This document shows positions 59,873 to 64,000 of a DNA stretch of 64,000 nucleotides, piece after piece. Made by a program: the position numbers and the translations under genes. The notes under the pieces were generated by a model that saw only the letters and a list, made by a program, of their open reading frames with translations, was not told the origin of the DNA and searched no databases. Position 1 is the stretch's first letter, and each line of letters begins with the position of its first letter. Source of the stretch: Paeniglutamicibacter sp. Y32M11 (GTDB lineage: Bacteria; Actinomycetota; Actinomycetes; Actinomycetales; Micrococcaceae); contig NZ_CP079107.1 of NCBI RefSeq assembly GCF_019285735.1, positions 3,906,001 to 3,970,000 of the forward strand. Direction: 5' to 3'.

Positions 59873-61108
59873 GTGGTTGACTCCGCAATTTTTGACTCCC
59901 TCGACGGCCAGTTGGAGTGGCAGCGCGAACTGTATAAACACTTCCACCGAAACCCGGAACTCGGCCTGCAGGAACACCAGACCTCCGCCCGCATCGAGAC
60001 CGAGCTCGCCGCCCTGGGCTACGTGGTCCAGCGCATCGGCGGCACCGGGGTGGTCGGCATACTCGCTAATGGTGAGGGACCGGTGGTGCTGTCCCGTGCC
60101 GATATCGACGCGCTTCCGGTCACCGAGGACACGGGGCTGGAATACTCCTCCACCGTGGACGGCATCATGCACGCCTGCGGCCACGACATGCACATGGCCA
60201 CCCTGCTGGGGGCAGCGAAGGTGCTGGCCGACCACCGCGAGGCTTGGTCCGGCACCCACATCGCCCTCTTCCAGCCCGCCGAGGAAACCGCCGCCGGCGC
60301 GAAGGCCATGGTTGCCGACGGCCTGGTGGACAAGGTGCCGCGCCCCGACGTCGCGCTGGCCCAGCATGTGATGCCCGTGGAGGCAGGGCGGGTGGGAACC
60401 ACCGCAGGGCCGATCCTCTCCGCCGGGGACAGCCTGTTGATCACGGTCCACGGCCGCGGGGCCCACGGTTCGATGCCGCACAACTCGGTGGACTCCGTGG
60501 TGCTGGCCGCGTCGATCGTACTGAAGCTGCAGACCATCGTGTCGCGGGAAACCATGCCGGGGCAGTTCGCGGTGGTCACCGTCGGTTCCTCCAATGCCGG
60601 GACCGCGGCAAACATCATTCCGGCCAAGGCCGAGCTGCGCCTGAACATCCGCACCTACGACACCGAGTTGCGCAAGCACGTGATGGCCTCCATCGAGCGG
60701 ATCGTCCGCGGGGAATGCGCCGCGGCCGGCTCCCCGAAGGAACCCGAGTTCCAGTACTACGACCAGTTCCCGCTCACCAGCAACGATGCAGACGTCAATA
60801 AAACCGTCACCCAGGCCTTCGCCGAGCACTTCCCCGACGGACAGGTCTACCAGGCCACCCCGGCCACCGCCTCCGAGGACTTCAGCACCATCCCCGACGC
60901 ATTCGGCATCCCTTACACGTACTGGACCGTTGGCTGCATCCCGGCCGACACCTACCGCAAGGCCGTGGCCAACGGCACCGTCTCGGCCGACATCCCGGCC
61001 AACCACTCCCCCTTCTTCGCCCCGGCCATCGACCCGACCCTGGAGACCGCCACCCGCACCCAGATTCTCGCAGCCCTGGCCTACCTGGGCAAAAATCAAG
61101 AGAGCTAA
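59873..61108 (+). CDS. M20-family amidohydrolase (IAA-amino-acid-hydrolase type)
   Basis: Start taken at GTG 59873 because GGAAAGG stands 8 bases upstream (411 residues). A GTG at 59837 would add 12. The M20D fold is clear: HRNPELGLQEHQTSARIETELAALGY, LSRADIDALPVTEDTGLEYSS, the metal motif ACGHDMHMATLLGAAKVL, QPAEETAAGAKAMV, then HGRGAHGSMPHNSVDSV, and late ASEDFSTIPDAFGIPYTYWTVG. Metal ligands Cys/His and Glu/Glu/His are retained. Members release amino acids from N-acyl conjugates (hippurate, IAA-amino acids, N-acetyl amino acids). The MFS gene follows after 19 bases, so uptake and cleavage of a conjugate is the natural reading. Confidence 0.87.
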   Translation: MVDSAIFDSLDGQLEWQRELYKHFHRNPELGLQEHQTSARIETELAALGYVVQRIGGTGVVGILANGEGPVVLSRADIDALPVTEDTGLEYSSTVDGIMHACGHDMHMATLLGAAKVLADHREAWSGTHIALFQPAEETAAGAKAMVADGLVDKVPRPDVALAQHVMPVEAGRVGTTAGPILSAGDSLLITVHGRGAHGSMPHNSVDSVVLAASIVLKLQTIVSRETMPGQFAVVTVGSSNAGTAANIIPAKAELRLNIRTYDTELRKHVMASIERIVRGECAAAGSPKEPEFQYYDQFPLTSNDADVNKTVTQAFAEHFPDGQVYQATPATASEDFSTIPDAFGIPYTYWTVGCIPADTYRKAVANGTVSADIPANHSPFFAPAIDPTLETATRTQILAALAYLGKNQES

Positions 61109-61127
61109 GGAAGGCTAGACCAGGGGA

Positions 61128-62660
61128 ATCACAGCCAACGCACCCGCCGCCACGGCCTGGAAGCCCACCGACAAATGGCTGCTGGGCATCGTGCTGGCAG
61201 TCATCAACTTCTGGCTCTTCGCCCAGACCCTGCTCAATGTCATCCCCGGCATCCGTGGCCAGCTCGGCGTGGAGGAGACGCTGGCAAACCTCGCGGTGTC
61301 CATCACTTCGCTGTTCTCCGGAATCTTCATCGTCGTCGCCGGCGGCCTGGCCGACAGGCTCGGCCGGGTCAAGATCCTCTACGCCGGCATCTGGCTCTCC
61401 ATCACCGGTTCGCTGCTGATCGCGCTAACCCCGGAAAACCTGGGGTCGCTGACCAGTGGCATGCTGCTGGGCGGACGCGTGATCCAGGGCCTGTCCGCCG
61501 CCTGCATCATGCCCTCCTCGATGGCGCTGGTGAAGACCTTCTACGAGGGCAAGGCACGCCAGCGTGCCCTGTCCTTCTGGTCGATCGGCTCCTGGGGCGG
61601 CTCGGGCTTCTGCTCGCTCTTCGGCGGGCTGATGGCCACCAGCGCGCTGGGCTGGCGCTCCATCTTCTGGATCTCGGTGGTCCTGTCGGTCGTGGCGCTG
61701 TGGCTGTTGCGCGGCACCCCCGAGTCGAAGGCCGCCATCGATCCGGCCGCCAAGCAGCAGGGCTTCGACTGGGGTGGGCTCGCCGCCTTCATCGTGCTGC
61801 TGGTCTCCATCAACATCTACATCTCCCAGGGCGCGGTGCTGGGCTGGCTGAGCCTCGGCGGCCTGGGCCTCATTGCCCTGACCGCGGTCTCGGGACTGAT
61901 CTTCCTGTACATCGAGACGCACCGGGCCGGCGCGTTCGTGAACCTGAAGCTCTTTGCCAACGGCACCTTCACCGGCGCCACGCTGTCCAACTTCCTGCTT
62001 AACGGCGCCGCCGGCACGCTGATCGTCTCGCTGGGCCTGGTGCAGATCGCCGCGGGGATGTCCTCGCTGCAATCGGGCCTACTGACCCTGGGCTACCTCA
62101 TCGCGATCCTGGCCACCATCCGCGTGGGCGAAAAGCTGCTGCAGCGCTTCGGACCGAAAAAGCCGATGCTCTGGGGTTCGATGATCACCGGCGTCGGCAT
62201 CTTGATGTGCTCGATGACGTTCCTATACATCGACCAGTACATCGTGCTCTCCGTCATCGGCTTCACCCTCCTCGGCGTCGGGCTGGGCTTCTATGCCACC
62301 CCGTCCACCGACGCCGCGCTCTCCAATGTTCCGGACGCCCAGGTGGGTGCCGCCTCGGGCATCTACAAGATGGCTTCCTCGCTGGGCAACGCGATCGGCG
62401 TCGCCATCTCGGCCGCGCTTTACGTCGCGGGCCAAGCGGTCAACCCGGAACTCATCTCCTCCTGGGGCCTATTCGTCGGCCGGCAGGACAACGTGGCACT
62501 GCGCTTCGGCGGGGCCATCGGCCTGTTGTTCAACGTACTCATGGTGGTCATCGCGATCGCCGCGATCATCGTCACCGTCCCGTCCGAGCCCAAGGACCGG
62601 GCACCGGCGGCCGAACCGAAGGAACCGCACGACGTCGCTCCCCCAGCGTTCGGCAACTAA
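61128..62660 (+). CDS. MFS permease paired with the amidohydrolase, apparent ATC start
   Basis: The frame after the M20 stop reads TANAPAATAWKPTDKWLLG, then the complete first helix (IVLAVINFWLFAQTLLNVI). The first ATG/GTG/TTG in frame (GTG 61191) lies inside helix 1 with no ribosome site. An in-frame TAG at 61116 limits the start to 61119-61190, and ATC 61128 is the only near-start codon giving a normal N-terminus (510 residues). AGGGGA abuts it and AAGGAAGG lies 13 bases above. About 14 helices, motif A in GGLADRLGRVKILY and FWSIGSWGGSGFCSLFGGLMA place it near DHA2/EmrB-type carriers. It may import the conjugate cleaved by the M20 enzyme. A terminator follows. Confidence 0.75.
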   Translation: MTANAPAATAWKPTDKWLLGIVLAVINFWLFAQTLLNVIPGIRGQLGVEETLANLAVSITSLFSGIFIVVAGGLADRLGRVKILYAGIWLSITGSLLIALTPENLGSLTSGMLLGGRVIQGLSAACIMPSSMALVKTFYEGKARQRALSFWSIGSWGGSGFCSLFGGLMATSALGWRSIFWISVVLSVVALWLLRGTPESKAAIDPAAKQQGFDWGGLAAFIVLLVSINIYISQGAVLGWLSLGGLGLIALTAVSGLIFLYIETHRAGAFVNLKLFANGTFTGATLSNFLLNGAAGTLIVSLGLVQIAAGMSSLQSGLLTLGYLIAILATIRVGEKLLQRFGPKKPMLWGSMITGVGILMCSMTFLYIDQYIVLSVIGFTLLGVGLGFYATPSTDAALSNVPDAQVGAASGIYKMASSLGNAIGVAISAALYVAGQAVNPELISSWGLFVGRQDNVALRFGGAIGLLFNVLMVVIAIAAIIVTVPSEPKDRAPAAEPKEPHDVAPPAFGN

Positions 62661-62689
62661 CCATCATCCCGCCGCAGGCGGGCGTCGGG

Positions 62690-62720
62690 GGCCGGGACAT
62701 GACCTTGTTCCGGCCCTTTT
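62690..62720 (+). terminator. Rho-independent terminator of the M20/MFS operon
   Basis: GGCCGGGACA (62690-62699) pairs with TGTTCCGGCC (62706-62715) with one G-T pair, followed by CTTTT. It lies 30 bases past the stop. Confidence 0.85.
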
Positions 62721-62772
62721 GTGTGCCAGCGTGTGCCTTAGCGGCAAGAGGGGGAGCTCCAGATCACAGCAA

Positions 62773-62827
62773 AATTGGTTGCACTTTAGCAACCAATTGA
62801 ATATAGTTGATTTCAATCAACCATATT
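62773..62827 (+). promoter_or_regulatory. Promoter with two adjacent palindromic operators
   Basis: Operator 1, AATTGGTTGC-ACTTTA-GCAACCAATT (62773-62798), is perfect. Operator 2, AATATAGTTGATT-TC-AATCAACCATATT (62800-62827), has one mismatch. TTGCAC (62780-62785) and TATAGT (62802-62807) form a -35/-10 pair with 16-base spacing, one under each palindrome. Both arms share GGTTG/CAACC-type cores typical of MarR or TetR sites. Confidence 0.75.
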
Positions 62828-62851
62828 CCTGTCGTTCTTTGGAGTCCCGTT

Positions 62852-64000
62852 TTGTCCCAGTCATCCACCCTCAAGGCGGAGCCGACGTTGTCCGAATCGG
62901 GCATGACCCACCGCCAAGTGATGCAATCACTCACGGGCCTGCTCATGGGCATGTTCGTCTCGATCCTTGCCGGCACCGTCGTGTCCACCTCGCTTCCGGT
63001 CATCGTTTCCGATTTACGCGGTGACCAGACCTCCTACACGTGGGTTGTCACGGCGACACTGCTGGCCACCACCATCTCGACCCCCATCTGGGGCAAACTA
63101 GCGGACCTAGCCAACCGCAAGCTGCTATTGCAGCTCTCCTTGTTGGTCTTTGTCGTCGCCTCGGCCATCGCCGGGTTCTCGCAGGACACCAACATGCTCA
63201 TCACCATGCGCGTGTTCCAGGGCCTGGGCGCCGGCGGATTAACCGCGCTGACCCAGATCGTCATGGCCGACATCATCTCCCCGCGTGAACGCGGCAAGTA
63301 CATGGGCCTCTTCGGCGCCGTCATGGCCCTTGGCACCGTCGGCGGACCGCTGATCGGTGGATTCATCACCGACGCCATCAACTGGCGCTGGAACTTCTTT
63401 ATCGCTTTGCCCTTCGCCGCCATCGCCATCGTCCTGATCCAGAAAACGCTTCACCTTCCGGCTCAGGCCAAGCGCAAGGTATCGATCGACTACGCGGGCA
63501 TCGTCTTACTCTCCGCAGGTGTCTCCTCGCTGTTGATCTGGGTTTCCCTGGCCGGCAAGGACTTCGAATGGGCCTCACCGACGTCCGCATGGATGGTCGG
63601 TGGCGCACTGATCGCGTTGATTGCCTTCGTCATCGTCGAGCTCAAGGCCACCGAGCCGATCATCCCGCTGAGCATGTTCAAAAACCGTACCTTCACCCTC
63701 TCGGTGGTTGCCTCGATCTCCGTGGGCGTGTCGATGTTCGGCACCTCGGTCTTCCTGGCCCAGTACATGCAGCTGGCTCGTGGCGCTAACGCCACCCAGT
63801 CCGGCTTAATGACCATCCCGATGATGGCCGGCCTGCTCATCGTCTCCACCATTGCCGGCGCCATGATCTCGAAGCACGGCAAGTGGAAGGCCATCATGGT
63901 CATCGGCTCGGTGCTGCAGCTCGCCGGACTCTACCTGCTGGGCACCATCCACTACGACACCAACTTCGTCCTGGTTTCCGTCTACATGTTCCTCCTCGGC
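62852..64000 (+). CDS. MFS multidrug exporter, DHA2 family (cut by window end)
   Basis: The frame is open from TTG 62852 (GGAG with 7-base spacing) to the last base, 383 codons with no stop, so the gene runs off the window. Helix 1 region SLTGLLMGMFVSILAGTVVSTSLPVIVSDL, then TSYTWVVTATLLATTISTPIWGKLADLANRKLL and FQGLGAGGLTALTQIVMADIISPRERGKYMG, are standard DHA2 (EmrB/QacA, 14-helix) motifs, including motif C G-x-G-A-G-G. It exports drugs or toxic compounds by proton exchange. The two palindromes covering its promoter point to a dedicated repressor, perhaps encoded beyond the window. Confidence 0.88.
   Translation, partial: MSQSSTLKAEPTLSESGMTHRQVMQSLTGLLMGMFVSILAGTVVSTSLPVIVSDLRGDQTSYTWVVTATLLATTISTPIWGKLADLANRKLLLQLSLLVFVVASAIAGFSQDTNMLITMRVFQGLGAGGLTALTQIVMADIISPRERGKYMGLFGAVMALGTVGGPLIGGFITDAINWRWNFFIALPFAAIAIVLIQKTLHLPAQAKRKVSIDYAGIVLLSAGVSSLLIWVSLAGKDFEWASPTSAWMVGGALIALIAFVIVELKATEPIIPLSMFKNRTFTLSVVASISVGVSMFGTSVFLAQYMQLARGANATQSGLMTIPMMAGLLIVSTIAGAMISKHGKWKAIMVIGSVLQLAGLYLLGTIHYDTNFVLVSVYMFLLG

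Noticed and set aside
1-64000. CRISPR array, integron, phage, conjugation or anti-phage defence genes
   Set aside because: No spaced direct-repeat array, integrase, transposase, tRNA-linked att site or recognised defence gene was seen. The DUF222-HNH gene is a common genomic family and not evidence of defence by itself.

Overview
The window is GC-rich, densely coded DNA from an actinobacterium. Several features suggest a soil Micrococcaceae of the Arthrobacter/Paeniglutamicibacter type: a DUF222-HNH (13E12-type) gene, a CGNR zinc-finger regulator, the aldehyde dehydrogenase/AdhP/DUF779 set, leaderless-looking promoters, many GTG/TTG starts, many MFS permeases and FAD monooxygenases. The genus is an inference from gene content, not something the sequence proves. 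I saw no rRNA, tRNA, CRISPR array, IS element or phage gene.

Layout. 1-9890 looks like an accessory catabolic region. It holds the tail of a phosphotriesterase-like hydrolase, a class A flavin monooxygenase, an HSL-type esterase, an aromatic-acid MFS importer and a Tat-exported metallo-beta-lactamase lipoprotein. These are followed by an HD-domain enzyme, a GlxA-type regulator, a second MBL hydrolase and a CocE/NonD esterase. 10044-16321 holds a GNAT acetyltransferase, a LigB/DODA-type dioxygenase, a DHA2 exporter, a TetR regulator and mobA (3-hydroxybenzoate 4-monooxygenase). 16608-20035 contains a 5'-truncated 2-hydroxycarboxylate transporter fused to the first codons of a second LuxR-type regulator, followed by an intact LuxR-type regulator that resembles that fragment. 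20392-25230 is mixed: SulP transporter, XRE regulator, sugar dehydrogenase, thioesterase and a small membrane protein.

25265-31937 is an alcohol/aldehyde oxidation unit (aldehyde dehydrogenase, adhP, DUF779) with a GAF-domain regulator that is separated from it by a DUF222-HNH gene. 32221-37410 holds a VOC protein, a 56-residue Cys-rich protein, an ATP-grasp ligase and the copper operon csoR-copZ-copA, with two visible CsoR boxes. 37524-47940 contains a DMT permease divergent from a CGNR regulator, several small membrane proteins, an FMN alpha-hydroxyacid oxidase, a MATE exporter divergent from a membrane protein/wHTH operon, an MFS permease, a CPBP protease and a pentapeptide-repeat protein. 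48047-54319 holds an acyltransferase-SGNH protein and a heterodimeric ABC exporter.

54670-59495 is a compact asparagine/aspartate utilisation operon: GntR regulator, a class 3 (Rhizobium ReAV-like) asparaginase with all four expected active-site residues, aspartase and permease. 59873-62660 pairs an M20 amidohydrolase with an MFS permease. The window ends inside a DHA2 drug transporter preceded by two adjacent palindromes.

Most notable: the transporter/regulator deletion scar near 17180; two genes whose best start appears to be ATC (40111 on the minus strand, 61128 on the plus strand); clear palindromic operators next to dedicated regulators (mobA/TetR, csoR, MATE/wHTH, DHA2); two leaderless promoters with identical geometry; and the metallo-hydrolase-rich catabolic region at the left edge, whose substrate cannot be read from sequence.
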